IMG/VR virus record: IMGVR_UViG_3300042465_002464 | Coordinates: 1 to 29,043 of that record | DNA: 29,043 bases | Origin: a virus | Direction: 5' to 3' (one strand) | Shown here: positions 1 to 8,115 of the stretch, piece by piece | How the letters are laid out: every line of letters begins with the position of its first letter | Position numbering within the stretch: the stretch's first letter is position 1 | Made by a program: the position numbers and the translations under genes | The notes under the pieces: generated by a model | Told to the model about the DNA's origin: nothing | Databases searched by the model: none | The model's input: only the letters and a program-made list of their open reading frames with translations

Positions 1-82
1 GAGAATAGGGGAGTGGTGGGTGAGGAAAACAATTGATTCACCCTTTATCTCGAAGAACCCCATGTAAAGCGCTTTGTCGCAT

Positions 83-104
83 CACTCCTCACTCACTCCT
101 CACT
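83..104. repeat. 11-base tandem repeat, two copies
   Basis: CACTCCTCACT occurs at 83-93 and again at 94-104, followed by a partial CACTCAC. The top strand is nearly free of G. It lies between the two arms of a 9-base inverted repeat (33-41 and 144-152). Iterated short repeats next to inverted repeats are typical of protein-binding sites such as terminase or origin recognition sites, but nothing here identifies the protein. Confidence 0.6.
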
Positions 105-355
105 CACTCACCAGTGTGTCATCGGACCTTGATCCTCGCATCAGTGAATCAACCCCGCATCATCGAGCCAATACGCCCTGGCCGCAGGGGTTTGGCGCCC
201 TGGTGACGGTGGCCGGACCCCCCACCCCCTCGAAGCGGCTGGCCCAGGTGCCGAAAACGTAACCCCCGCAAAAATTTTCATAGAACCTTGGAAACAGAGA
301 AACAGTGAACCAATCCACTCCCCTCCACTACCCCTTGCCCCACCAAAACCCCAAA

Positions 356-367
356 GTGCTACACTCG
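356..367 (+). promoter_or_regulatory. Putative extended -10 promoter for terminase operon
   Basis: GTGCTACACTCG contains a TACACT -10-like hexamer (360-365) preceded by TG one base upstream (extended -10 form). A start of transcription about 7 bases after the hexamer would fall on or next to the ATG at 372, and no Shine-Dalgarno sequence precedes that ATG, so the message would be leaderless. Nearly the same motif precedes the coat gene (GTGGTACATTCG, 8525-8536). A good -35 is not visible at optimal spacing. Confidence 0.4.
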
Positions 368-371
368 AATC

Positions 372-944
372 ATGGAGCAGCACTCGCCCGTCGCTCAGGC
401 ACCCACATCGTCGGTTCCTGACTGGCTCAACCCTTCACCCCCCACACCCCCGCTCGACCTGTCACAGCGTCGCACCCTGACGCGTGCGCTCCAGGACACC
501 ATGTTCGAGGCCATGTTCGAGCGTGTCCTTGGCGAGATGGTCAAGGGGCGCACGCTCAAGGATGTGCTCAACCACGACCAGCGCACCATTGAGTACGAGG
601 CTTTCTTCCGCTGGATCAAGAAAGACCCTCAGCGGCACGAGCGGTACAAGGAGGCGAAGGAGCTACGGACTGAGTGGTGGGCGGGTCGGGTCATCGAGAT
701 CGCCGAGGCTGACGACACCGTGGAGGACGTCGCACGCAGCAAGCTCAAGATCGACACCTACAAGTGGCTCATGGGCGCCGACAATCGCAAGACCTACGGC
801 GAGACCAAGCAGGTCGAGATCAACCAGTCGATCAGCATCTTGTCCGCGCTCGAAGCGGCCCAGTCGCGCATCACCCAGCCCACGCAGCTCGTCGATGAGG
901 TGATTGACATGCCCCACATCGAACACACCGAGGGTGATGAGTAG
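372..944 (+). CDS. terS: Terminase small subunit
   Basis: This 190-residue protein probably recognises packaging sites in phage DNA and recruits the large terminase subunit to start headful packaging. The central part (about residues 60-135) has the Sf6/P22-type small-terminase pattern: a helical DNA-binding segment with EAFFRWIKKDP, a Lys/Arg-rich helix ending in AKELRTEWWAGRVIEIA, and then DTYKWLMG. The N-terminus is Pro/Ser-rich and probably disordered. The C-terminus is acidic, as expected for a tail that contacts the large subunit. It sits directly before the large subunit and shares one base with it (TAG/GTG). No Shine-Dalgarno sequence precedes the ATG. The assignment rests on residue pattern, size and position. 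Confidence 0.8.
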   Translation: MEQHSPVAQAPTSSVPDWLNPSPPTPPLDLSQRRTLTRALQDTMFEAMFERVLGEMVKGRTLKDVLNHDQRTIEYEAFFRWIKKDPQRHERYKEAKELRTEWWAGRVIEIAEADDTVEDVARSKLKIDTYKWLMGADNRKTYGETKQVEINQSISILSALEAAQSRITQPTQLVDEVIDMPHIEHTEGDE

Positions 945-2497
945 TGCCCGCACAGCGCCCACGGTACGCCCCACAGGATGAGCAGCTCCTGATGTCGCAG
1001 ATGTGGTCGCCCCACATCGCAGACGACCCTGAGACGTTTGTGCTCTTTGCCTTCCCCTGGGGGCAGAAGAACACTCCGCTGGAGCACTTCAGCGGGCCTC
1101 GGGGCTGGCAGCGCGACGTGCTCAGGACAATCGCACAGCACATCAGGACCAACCGTGACCCCAAGGCCGTGCTGCAGGCTCTACGCGCTGCTGTGGCCTC
1201 CGGGCGGGGCATCGGCAAGAGCGCACTGGTGTCTTGGCTGATCCTGTGGATGCTCTCGACGCGCATCGGGTCGAGCGTGATCGTGTCGGCCAACAGCGAG
1301 CCGCAGCTCAGATCCGTCACCTGGGGTGAGTTGACCAAGTGGGCCACGATGGCTATCAACGCCCACTGGTGGGAGCCGTCGGCTACCAAACTCATCCCTG
1401 CCGCCTGGTTGACAGCCCTCGTCGAGCGTGACCTGCAGAAGGGCACCCGGTACTGGGGCGCAGAGGGGAAACTGTGGAGCGAGGAGAACCCTGACGCCTA
1501 CGCAGGGGTCCACAACCACGACGGCATGATGGTGATCTTCGATGAGGCATCGGGCATCCCGGACAGCATCTGGTCCGTGGCTGCGGGCTTCTTCACCGAG
1601 CCCATCGTGGACCGCTACTGGTTCGCCTTCAGCAACCCGCGCCGGCCGTCGGGATACTTCTACGAGTGCTTCAACGCCAGGCGCGCCTTCTGGACGACCA
1701 AGCAGATCGACGCTCGCACGGTCGAGGGCACCGACAAGGGCATCTACGAGCAGATCATCGCCGAGCACGGTGAGGACAGCCGCGAGGCGCGCATCGAGGT
1801 GTACGGGCAGTTCCCCAGCACCGGCGATGACCAGTTTATCGATCTCGGTCGGGTGACTGATGCGATGGCCCGTGAGATCACCAAAGACCCCTCGGCACCC
1901 ATCGTCATCGGCGTGGACCCTGCACGCAGCGGCGCGGACGCCACGGTCATCGCCGTGCGTCAAGGCCGCGCAGTGATCGAGTTGCGTCGTTACCGGGGCG
2001 ACGACACCATGACCGTCGTCGGGCATGTCATCCGCGCAATCGAGAAGTACCGGCCCACGCTGACCGTCGTGGACGAGGGTGGACTGGGCGCTGGCGTGCT
2101 TGACAGGCTCAAGGAGCAGCGGTACAAGGTGCGCGGGGTAAACTTCGGCTGGAAGTCGAGCCGCCCCGTCATGTACGGCAACAAGCGAGCCGAGATCTGG
2201 GGTGCCATGCGGGAGTGGCTCACCACCGCAGCCATCCCGCAAGACAAGCAACTGCGCGACGATCTGGTCGGCCCGAGAGCCAAGCCCAACAGCGCAGGGG
2301 CGATTTTTCTGGAGAGCAAACGAGAGATGAAGGCCCGTGGACTCGCATCGCCCGACGCGGCCGACGCCATCGCCGTCACCTTTGCCTTCCCTCTGGGCAC
2401 CGACTCTCCTGCGAGCGCCTACAGCGCCCCCGGTGCCGCGTCCTACTACGCCCAGCCGACAGTAAACTACTGGAACGCGGCACCACAGAGAGCATGA
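944..2497 (+). CDS. terL: Terminase large subunit
   Basis: This is the packaging motor ATPase and headful nuclease, which docks on the portal and pumps DNA into the prohead. The 517 residues show an N-terminal ATPase with Walker A GRGIGKS (87-93), Walker B MMVIFDEA (195-202, catalytic E201) and the coupling motif FSNP (229-232). A C-terminal RNase H-like nuclease follows with candidate metal ligands D325 (GVDPARSG), D377 (VVDEGG) and D471/D474 (SPDAADA). The length fits Sf6/P22-type large terminases. The start is GTG at 944, which overlaps the last base of the small-subunit stop codon, so the two are translationally coupled. The portal gene follows after one base. Confidence 0.96.
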   Translation: MPAQRPRYAPQDEQLLMSQMWSPHIADDPETFVLFAFPWGQKNTPLEHFSGPRGWQRDVLRTIAQHIRTNRDPKAVLQALRAAVASGRGIGKSALVSWLILWMLSTRIGSSVIVSANSEPQLRSVTWGELTKWATMAINAHWWEPSATKLIPAAWLTALVERDLQKGTRYWGAEGKLWSEENPDAYAGVHNHDGMMVIFDEASGIPDSIWSVAAGFFTEPIVDRYWFAFSNPRRPSGYFYECFNARRAFWTTKQIDARTVEGTDKGIYEQIIAEHGEDSREARIEVYGQFPSTGDDQFIDLGRVTDAMAREITKDPSAPIVIGVDPARSGADATVIAVRQGRAVIELRRYRGDDTMTVVGHVIRAIEKYRPTLTVVDEGGLGAGVLDRLKEQRYKVRGVNFGWKSSRPVMYGNKRAEIWGAMREWLTTAAIPQDKQLRDDLVGPRAKPNSAGAIFLESKREMKARGLASPDAADAIAVTFAFPLGTDSPASAYSAPGAASYYAQPTVNYWNAAPQRA

Positions 2498-2498
2498 C

Positions 2499-4850
2499 AT
2501 GGCACGCCCATCGAACGAACAGCGCATGAACGACGTCCACCAGGAGGCCCTGGCGGAGTTCGACAAGATCCAGACTGCGCTGCGCGACGAGCGTCTGCAG
2601 TGTCTCCAAGACCGTCGGTTCTACTCCATCGCTGGCGCCCAGTGGGAAGGCCCGCTGTGGTATCAGTACGAGAACAAGCCTCGGATGGAGGTCAACAAAA
2701 TCGCGCTGGCCGTGCAGCGGATCTTCAGCGAGTACCGCAACAACCGCATCACCGTCGATTTTGTCAGCAAGGACGGCGCCGGCAACAAGACGCTGGCCGA
2801 CATCTGCGACAAACTCTTCCGCGCCGACGAGCAGGACTCCTGCGCTGAAGAAGCCTACGACAACGCCTTCGAGGAGGGTGTGGGTGGTGGGTTCGGCGCC
2901 TGGCGTCTGCGCACCGAGTACGAGGACGAGGAAGACCCCGACAACGAGTACCAGCGCGTACGCATCGAGCCGATCTTTGACGCCGACTCCAGTGTCTACT
3001 TCGATCTGAACGCCAAGCGTCAGGACAAGTCCGACGCCAAGTACTGCTTCGTCGTCACCTCCATGACGCGCTCATCCTACGAGCGCGAGTGGAACGACGA
3101 CCCGGCAACCTGGCCCAAGATCGTCCATCAGTACGAGTTCGACTGGCAGACGCCCGATGTGGTGTTTGTGGCCGAGTTCTACCGCATCGAGGACGTCAAG
3201 GACACGCTGCGCATCTTCCAGGCCATCGACGGCACCGAGGAGAAGTACCGCGACAGCGAGTTGACCGAGGAGATGCTGGCCGAGTTGGCCGCCATTGGCA
3301 GCATCGAGGTACGCCAGCGCAAGATCAAGACGCGCAAGGTCCACAAGTACATCATGTCCGGTGGCCGCATCTTGGAGGATGCCGGCTACATCGCCGGCAA
3401 GCACATTCCTATCGTGCCGTTCTACGGCAAGCGGTGGTTCATCGACAACATCGAGCGGTGCTCCGGTCATGTGCGGCTGGCCAAGGACGCACAGCGTCTG
3501 AAGAACATGCAACTGTCGAAGCTCGCTGAGATCAGCGCGCTGTCGAGCGTTGAGAAGCCTATCTTGACGCCCGAGCAGGTCGCAGGACACCAGTTGATGT
3601 GGGCTGAGGACAACATCCGCAACTACCCGTACCTGCTGATCAACCCCATGACGGGCGCTGACGGCAGCACGCAGGTCGGTGGTCCGGTGGCCTACACCAA
3701 GTCGGCCGCCGTGCCTCCCGCGCTGGCCGGGCTGCTGCAGATCACCGAGCAGGACATCCGCGACGTTCTGGGCAACCAAGAGCAGGGCGACAAGATCGTC
3801 AGCAACATCAGCGGCGCAGCCGTCGAGATGGTGCAGCAGCGCCTGGACATGCAGAGTTACATATACCTGTCCAACATGGCCAAGGCTGTGCGGCGCGGCG
3901 GTGAGATCTGGCTGTCGATTGCCAAGGAGATCTACGTCGAGGCCAAGCGCAAGATGAAGGGCCTCGGGCCTCAGAACCAAGTCGAGGCCATCGAGTTGAT
4001 GAAGCCGGTGATCGGCGATGAGGGCGAACTGCGCTACGAGGGTGACCTCAGCACGGCCGACTTCGACGTCGCTGTTGATGTCGGCCCGTCGTTCCGCTCG
4101 CAGCGTGAGTCCATCGTGCGCTCGCTGACCAGCCTGGCTGCGATCACACAAGACCCGCAGACCCAATCGCTGCTGCAGTCCATGATCATCATGAACATGG
4201 AAGGCGAGGGGTTGGCTGACGCGAAGGAGTTCTTCCGCAAGAAGTTGGTCAACGAGGGTGTTCTCAAGCCAACCGAGGAAGAAGCCGCAGCGATGGCTGA
4301 AGCCGCCGCCAACGCGCCGCCTGACCCCAACGCTGTGTTCGTGCAGGCCGCCGCTGAGAAGGCGATGGCCGAGGCCGAGTCTGAACGCGCTGATGCAGCC
4401 AAGAAGATGGCTGAGACCGAACTCACTCAGGCCAAGACGGTGGAAACGCTGGCCAAGGTCGGTGGCGAGACGTCGGGTGGACAGTCGGCAATGACAACCG
4501 TCGCTGACGACGAAAAGCGCCTGCTCGAGCTCGAAGCCCTGCGCCTAGAGAACGACATGCGTCGGCTGAAGATGGCCGAGACGGCCACGCAGGTCGAACG
4601 CGGCATGGGTGAGCGCGAGGCTGCCACCAGTATGATGCAGGCCAGCCAGCAGATGCAGGAGGCCGTGGTGCAAGCAGTCGAAGGCCTCGGGCAGACGGTG
4701 GCCGTGATCGGCGACGCCGTGGGCAAGATGAGCGAAGCGGTGGGCCAGTTCACTGACACCAGCCGCGAGAACACCGAGAAGGCGCTGCAGGCGATCACCA
4801 GGCCGAAGCGCGTCATCCGCGAGAAGGGCCGCGTCGTCGGCATCGAGTGA
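2499..4850 (+). CDS. Portal protein, P22 gp1-like
   Basis: This is the portal, the dodecameric ring at one capsid vertex through which DNA enters and leaves and to which tail accessory factors attach. It has 783 residues against 725 for P22 gp1. The N-terminal third carries the P22-type portal pattern (RRFYSIAGAQWEG, NKIALAVQRIFSEYRNNR, an acidic EYEDEEDPDNEYQ stretch, and DADSSVYFDLNAKRQD). A central stem/clip region follows. From about residue 590 the protein is Ala/Glu/Lys-rich and strongly helical, matching the long C-terminal barrel that P22 uses during packaging and ejection. It lies one base after the large terminase, the usual P22 order. Confidence 0.93.
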   Translation: MARPSNEQRMNDVHQEALAEFDKIQTALRDERLQCLQDRRFYSIAGAQWEGPLWYQYENKPRMEVNKIALAVQRIFSEYRNNRITVDFVSKDGAGNKTLADICDKLFRADEQDSCAEEAYDNAFEEGVGGGFGAWRLRTEYEDEEDPDNEYQRVRIEPIFDADSSVYFDLNAKRQDKSDAKYCFVVTSMTRSSYEREWNDDPATWPKIVHQYEFDWQTPDVVFVAEFYRIEDVKDTLRIFQAIDGTEEKYRDSELTEEMLAELAAIGSIEVRQRKIKTRKVHKYIMSGGRILEDAGYIAGKHIPIVPFYGKRWFIDNIERCSGHVRLAKDAQRLKNMQLSKLAEISALSSVEKPILTPEQVAGHQLMWAEDNIRNYPYLLINPMTGADGSTQVGGPVAYTKSAAVPPALAGLLQITEQDIRDVLGNQEQGDKIVSNISGAAVEMVQQRLDMQSYIYLSNMAKAVRRGGEIWLSIAKEIYVEAKRKMKGLGPQNQVEAIELMKPVIGDEGELRYEGDLSTADFDVAVDVGPSFRSQRESIVRSLTSLAAITQDPQTQSLLQSMIIMNMEGEGLADAKEFFRKKLVNEGVLKPTEEEAAAMAEAAANAPPDPNAVFVQAAAEKAMAEAESERADAAKKMAETELTQAKTVETLAKVGGETSGGQSAMTTVADDEKRLLELEALRLENDMRRLKMAETATQVERGMGEREAATSMMQASQQMQEAVVQAVEGLGQTVAVIGDAVGKMSEAVGQFTDTSRENTEKALQAITRPKRVIREKGRVVGIE

Positions 4851-4857
4851 GGACCGC

Positions 4858-5028
4858 ATGAACCTGTCTGGAGAAGTCGGAGAGTTGTCCTTCAAGGTGC
4901 AGATCACCCGCAAGGACACTGGCAAGGTTGAGGAATACACCCTCGTTGGGAAGATCACCGACGAGCAACTGAAGGAGCTACAAAATGGCAGTGACACACT
5001 CGACAGCAGCCCGCAACGCGGCGACTGA
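4858..5028 (+). CDS. Small hypothetical protein (56 aa)
   Basis: This short reading frame encodes 56 residues starting MNLSGEVGELSFKVQITRKD and ending SSPQRGD. It begins 7 bases after the portal stop codon, behind a weak GAGGA ribosome site, and its 3' end overlaps the next gene by 44 bases in another frame. The first 42 residues look like a small beta-strand domain with alternating charged and hydrophobic residues. The overlapping tail is low-information. The AAGGAG ribosome site for the next gene lies inside it. I do not recognise the family; position suggests a late virion or assembly accessory gene. Confidence 0.55.
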   Translation: MNLSGEVGELSFKVQITRKDTGKVEEYTLVGKITDEQLKELQNGSDTLDSSPQRGD

Positions 5029-5377
5029 TGCTGTCACGGCGCTGATTGGCGCCAGCGGCAAGCTGGTTTTTCGCATCAGCCCATCCACGGTGGCCGCGCC
5101 CGGCACGGCGGTGGCCACGTTGTCGTTGAGCGCCACGGCGTTTGCTGCTGCCGTCACCGGCACGGCCACCGCCAACGCGATCACCAGCGACACCAACGCC
5201 ACGGGCAACGCATCTGCAGTGGCGTTTGCCACGCTGCAGACCTCTGGCGGCACGGTGGTGGTCCAGTGCTCTGTGGCGGCTAGCGCGTCGGACATCAACA
5301 TGACCAACGGCCTGACGGTGGCGGCGGGTGACACCGTGAGCTGCTCCAGCCTGACCTACACAGCATTGAGCGCCTGA
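4985..5377 (+). CDS. Putative virion structural protein (130 aa)
   Basis: A 130-residue Ala/Thr/Ser-rich protein, probably mostly beta-strand, beginning MAVTHSTAARNAATDAVTALIG. It carries the pattern GTAVATLSLSATAFAAAVTG followed by TANAI, which I associate with conserved phage proteins of unknown function encoded among head genes. Two Cys residues (in VVQCSV and VSCSS) are widely spaced. A strong AAGGAG ribosome site lies 7 bases before the ATG, inside the preceding 56-codon gene. It lies between portal and scaffold, so a head decoration or structural role is likely but unproven. Confidence 0.7.
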   Translation: MAVTHSTAARNAATDAVTALIGASGKLVFRISPSTVAAPGTAVATLSLSATAFAAAVTGTATANAITSDTNATGNASAVAFATLQTSGGTVVVQCSVAASASDINMTNGLTVAAGDTVSCSSLTYTALSA

Positions 5378-5379
5378 TC

Positions 5380-6033
5380 ATGGCGTTGCCAAATGACTCA
5401 ATTGCCGTCACCCCCGGCTCGGGGGCGACGGTGGCCACGCAACTGGTATCCGCCAAGGAGTACCAAGTGGTCATGCTGGCTATGCCCGATGGCAACATCA
5501 ACGGCAGCTTGCCGCAGTACCGGATGATCTGCCCCAGTCAGGCGGTGGGCGCAAACAAGGTCTTCGTGGACCTGTTCAACGCCACCGGCAGCGGTGTGGC
5601 GTTGCGCGTGCTGTCGGCCTACTGCTACGTGGACAACGACACGGCGGTAACCGGCACGTTGGGTGTTGAGGTCAACCTGACGCGCACCACGGCGGTGGGC
5701 ACGGGCGGTACGGCGGCCACCACGAACGGCACCGCGCTGAATGCCATTACCTTGAGCACAATGGACACCGCTAACGCTGCGCTGTCGGCCAACATCACGG
5801 CCCGTTCTGCTCCCGGTGGTGGAGCAACGGCTGGCGCTCTGATCGGACAGCGGTTTGTGTTCACCGAGGAGACCAACGCCGCCAGCGGCATTGCTGGGGT
5901 CTTGGGAGCGGAGTTTGTCCGCAACGAGGGCGCGGACTTGATCGTGCGCGAGAACACCGGCCTGCGTTTTGTTCAAGGCGCGGTGGCCTCCGTGGGTAAC
6001 CTGAGCTTCGAGATCACCTTCGAGGTCTTCTAA
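5380..6033 (+). CDS. Putative virion structural protein (217 aa)
   Basis: A 217-residue Gly/Ala/Thr-rich protein with strongly alternating beta pattern (AKEYQVVMLAMPDG, NKVFVDLFNATGSGVALRVLSAYCYV, ENTGLRFVQGAVASVGNLSFEITFEVF). It has no transmembrane segment, signal peptide or enzyme motif. It starts two bases after the previous stop, so the pair is almost certainly co-translated. The beta-rich composition and place among head genes suggest a capsid decoration or fibre-like component. No specific family is recognised. Confidence 0.7.
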   Translation: MALPNDSIAVTPGSGATVATQLVSAKEYQVVMLAMPDGNINGSLPQYRMICPSQAVGANKVFVDLFNATGSGVALRVLSAYCYVDNDTAVTGTLGVEVNLTRTTAVGTGGTAATTNGTALNAITLSTMDTANAALSANITARSAPGGGATAGALIGQRFVFTEETNAASGIAGVLGAEFVRNEGADLIVRENTGLRFVQGAVASVGNLSFEITFEVF

Positions 6034-6036
6034 GCC

Positions 6037-7167
6037 ATGTTGCTGGCCCTGCTCCTCGGCCAGGGCACAGCCGGGCCGGTAACCCACGCCACCAGCGGCG
6101 CGCTGGCGGGGCCGGGCGCTGCCGTTGCAGGCGCAGCCGCACGCACCAGAGCGCACGCCACCACAGGCGCTCTAACAGGCCCAGGATCGACGGTTGTCGG
6201 CGCGGCTGCCCGCGCTTCCGGTGCTGTTACGCACGCCACCACAGGCGCTCTGACCGGCCCTGGCTCGACGGTTGCGGGCGCATCAACGCGATTCAGGGCG
6301 CACCCTACGACAGGTGTGCTGGCAGGCCCAGGCTCGACGGTTGCCGGCGCATCGGCAAGGACACGGGAGCATCCCACCACCGGCACGCTGACAGGCCCTG
6401 GATCGACGATTGCGGGGTCTGCTGCTCGGGTTGGCGCACCTGTCACGCACGCCACCAGCGGCGCACTCAGTGGACCCGGCGCCGCTGTCGCAGGCTCGGC
6501 AGCGCGCACGCGAGCCCATGCGTCTGAAGGCGCACTGACAGGTCAGGCATCGACGCTGGCTGGATCTGCTGCTCGCACTCGACAGCACGCCACATCTGGC
6601 GAACTGACCACCGATGGCGCAATCATCGTCGGCAGCGCGGCGCGAGTCGGCGCACCCATCGTTCACGACACCAGCGGCGTTCTGACCGGGCCAGGCGCGA
6701 TCATCGTCGGCCAGGCTACGCTGATCGACCCACCACGCGGAGGCGGTGGATCTGGCGGCAACGCGGTCAGCATCCAGCGCAGAAACCAGCGCGGCTGGGC
6801 CAACGAGCGCGCCGCACTGGAGCAGAGCCTACGCGAACCTGACGAGCAGCGGCAGGCCGACATCGACCGTATCGCTCAGACGCTCGTTGACTCTGGCCAG
6901 GCGCAGGCCCAGCGCATCGCCCGCAAGCTGGCCGACTACACGGGAGAACTCGCCCAGGTCGAAAGTCTGCAGCGTGAACTGGCGAAGCTGGAGGCGGCCC
7001 AGCGATCCCGCGAACTGTGGGCCGAACGCAACCAAGACGTCCAGGCCGCTGCGGCCGAATTGAGCGACATCCTGCGCGACGATGAGGATGTGGCTGGCGC
7101 GCTGGTGGCGCTGCACGAGAGCGAAACAAGGCTGATGCTTGGAGTGCTGGGCATCACCATCAAATAG
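6037..7167 (+). CDS. Gly/Ala repeat protein with C-terminal coiled coil (376 aa)
   Basis: After a short hydrophobic N-terminus (residues 1-13) come nine degenerate repeats of 23-25 residues (14-231) with consensus THATTGALTGPGSTVAGSAA followed by R and a short linker. A Gly-rich hinge (about 233-246) then leads into a charged helical region (about 247-376, for example REPDEQRQADIDRIAQTLVD and ELSDILRDDEDVAGALVAL). Regular Gly-containing repeats of this kind usually build beta-roll or fibrous rods. The helical tail could trimerise or anchor it. Similar repeat proteins occur in other phage genomes without known function. It lies between head genes and the scaffold, so a head fibre or decoration protein is my best guess. 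The reading frame is intact. Confidence 0.75.
   Translation: MLLALLLGQGTAGPVTHATSGALAGPGAAVAGAAARTRAHATTGALTGPGSTVVGAAARASGAVTHATTGALTGPGSTVAGASTRFRAHPTTGVLAGPGSTVAGASARTREHPTTGTLTGPGSTIAGSAARVGAPVTHATSGALSGPGAAVAGSAARTRAHASEGALTGQASTLAGSAARTRQHATSGELTTDGAIIVGSAARVGAPIVHDTSGVLTGPGAIIVGQATLIDPPRGGGGSGGNAVSIQRRNQRGWANERAALEQSLREPDEQRQADIDRIAQTLVDSGQAQAQRIARKLADYTGELAQVESLQRELAKLEAAQRSRELWAERNQDVQAAAAELSDILRDDEDVAGALVALHESETRLMLGVLGITIK
6076..6729 (+). repeat. Nine coding repeats, about 72 bases each
   Basis: Units encode variants of HATTGALTGPGSTVAG ending in AAR or a related residue set. Longer units (25 aa, starting near residues 14, 62 and 133) begin with [PA]-V-T-H; shorter ones (23 aa) begin AH, EH or QH. 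The last two copies are the most diverged (TTDGAIIVG, TGPGAIIVG). Copies differ at many synonymous and non-synonymous sites, so this is an old array rather than a recent slippage product. Confidence 0.85.
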
Positions 7168-7183
7168 CCGGGACTGACCCGGC
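7167..7183 (+). other. Stem-loop between repeat protein and scaffold genes
   Basis: GCCGGG (7167-7172) and CCCGGC (7178-7183) form a perfect 6-bp stem with loop ACTGA, starting on the last base of the preceding stop codon. No U-tract follows, so it is not a standard intrinsic terminator. It could tune read-through or processing ahead of the abundantly needed scaffold and coat. Function is inference. Confidence 0.35.
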
Positions 7184-7227
7184 AACGGCACCCGCGCAGC
7201 CGCCAATGCGTGAGATGAAGGAAGACC

Positions 7228-8115
7228 ATGCCCCCAGAGATTGAAGTGATCCAGCCCGATGGCAGCAGCGAGACGCCGCCGCTTGAGGACATCCAGGCCG
7301 ACGAGCCTGAGACGCAAGACACAGAGCAAGAGTCCGCCGACGCAACCGAATCCGAGCCAGAAGGCGAGGAAGAGATCAAGATCACCCTCGGCAACGAAAC
7401 GCTGACCGAGCCCGAGCCAGAGACGGAACGGGCACCGGAGTGGGTGCGCGACCTGCGCCGATCGCACCGCGAACTGCAGCGCAAGGTGCGCGAGTACGAG
7501 GCCAAGGAGCAGGCCGCGCCGGTCCAGACTGCACTGCCCACGCTTGGCGCCAAACCCAAGCTCGAAGACCACGACTACGACACCGACCGATACGAGGCAG
7601 CGCTGGAGTCCTGGTACAAGCAGAAGGACGCCGTGGAGTCTGCCAGGCGCCAGCAGCAACAGCAGGCCGAGGAGCAGCAGCGCACCTGGCAGTCGAAGCT
7701 CGACGGCTACGCCAAGGCCAAGACCGAACTGAAGGTGCGCGACTACGAGGATGCCGAGCACACTGTGCAGCAGGCTCTGAACGTCACCCAGCAGGGCGTG
7801 GTGCTGCAAGGCGCGGAGAACCCGGCCCTGGTGGTCTACGCGCTGGGCAAGAACCCGAAGAAGGCCAAGGAACTGGCCGCGATCACTGACCCGGTGAAGT
7901 TCGCTTTCGCCGTTGCAAAACTGGAGGCACAGTTGAAAGTCACCCCCCGCACCAAGCCCCCCGCGCCTGAGCGCAGTCTGCCGGCAGGCACCGCGCCTGT
8001 CAGTGGAACGTCAGACAGCACGCTGGACCGTCTGCGCGAGGAGGCGTCACGCACCGGGGACATGACGAAGGTCATCCGGTACAAGCAGCAGTTGAAGGCG
8101 AAGGCGCGGGCGTGA
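7228..8115 (+). CDS. Scaffolding protein, P22 gp8-like
   Basis: Predicted scaffold that directs coat assembly into a prohead and then leaves. It has 295 residues (P22 gp8 has 303). It is highly charged and nearly all helical. The N-terminus is acidic and low-complexity (residues 1-65), a helical core runs from RSHRELQRKVREYEAKEQ through a Gln-run (RQQQQQAEEQQ), and the C-terminus is basic: LDRLREEASRTGDMTKVIRY followed by KQQLKAKARA. That mirrors the P22 helix-loop-helix that binds coat. An AAGGAAG ribosome site precedes the ATG. The order portal, scaffold, coat matches P22. Sequence-level similarity is modest, so the call uses architecture and position. Confidence 0.8.
   Translation: MPPEIEVIQPDGSSETPPLEDIQADEPETQDTEQESADATESEPEGEEEIKITLGNETLTEPEPETERAPEWVRDLRRSHRELQRKVREYEAKEQAAPVQTALPTLGAKPKLEDHDYDTDRYEAALESWYKQKDAVESARRQQQQQAEEQQRTWQSKLDGYAKAKTELKVRDYEDAEHTVQQALNVTQQGVVLQGAENPALVVYALGKNPKKAKELAAITDPVKFAFAVAKLEAQLKVTPRTKPPAPERSLPAGTAPVSGTSDSTLDRLREEASRTGDMTKVIRYKQQLKAKARA

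Larger units (their letters stand above)
1..371. other. Gene-free leader upstream of the terminase genes
   Basis: No convincing gene lies here. Reading frames across it have no ribosome site and low-complexity translations. The region holds an 11-base tandem repeat (83-104), an inverted repeat (TTGATTCAC at 33-41, GTGAATCAA at 144-152), a hairpin with a 5-bp stem and GCCG loop (176-189), an AAAATTTT palindrome near 273, and a G-poor tract (about 260-355). A CAGTGAA-Y-CAA motif occurs near 142 and near 304. Sites just before the terminase genes often include pac or cos or a late promoter. That role here is inference from position and repeats only. Confidence 0.5.

Noticed and set aside
74-262. 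Short open frame in the leader (62 codons)
   Set aside because: No ribosome site, Ser/Pro/His-rich low-complexity translation, and it crosses tandem repeats and hairpins.
1181-2566. Long antisense open frame (461 codons) over the terminase
   Set aside because: It is a by-product of GC-rich codon bias opposite a clear terminase gene; composition is Arg/Gly/Val/Leu-rich without motifs.
3072-4166. Antisense open frame (364 codons) over the portal
   Set aside because: Leu/Val/Asp/His-rich shadow of the portal reading frame with no recognisable motif.
7206-7244. Mini reading frame (12 codons) overlapping the scaffold start
   Set aside because: It could be a leader peptide, but it has no ribosome site and such short frames are common by chance.
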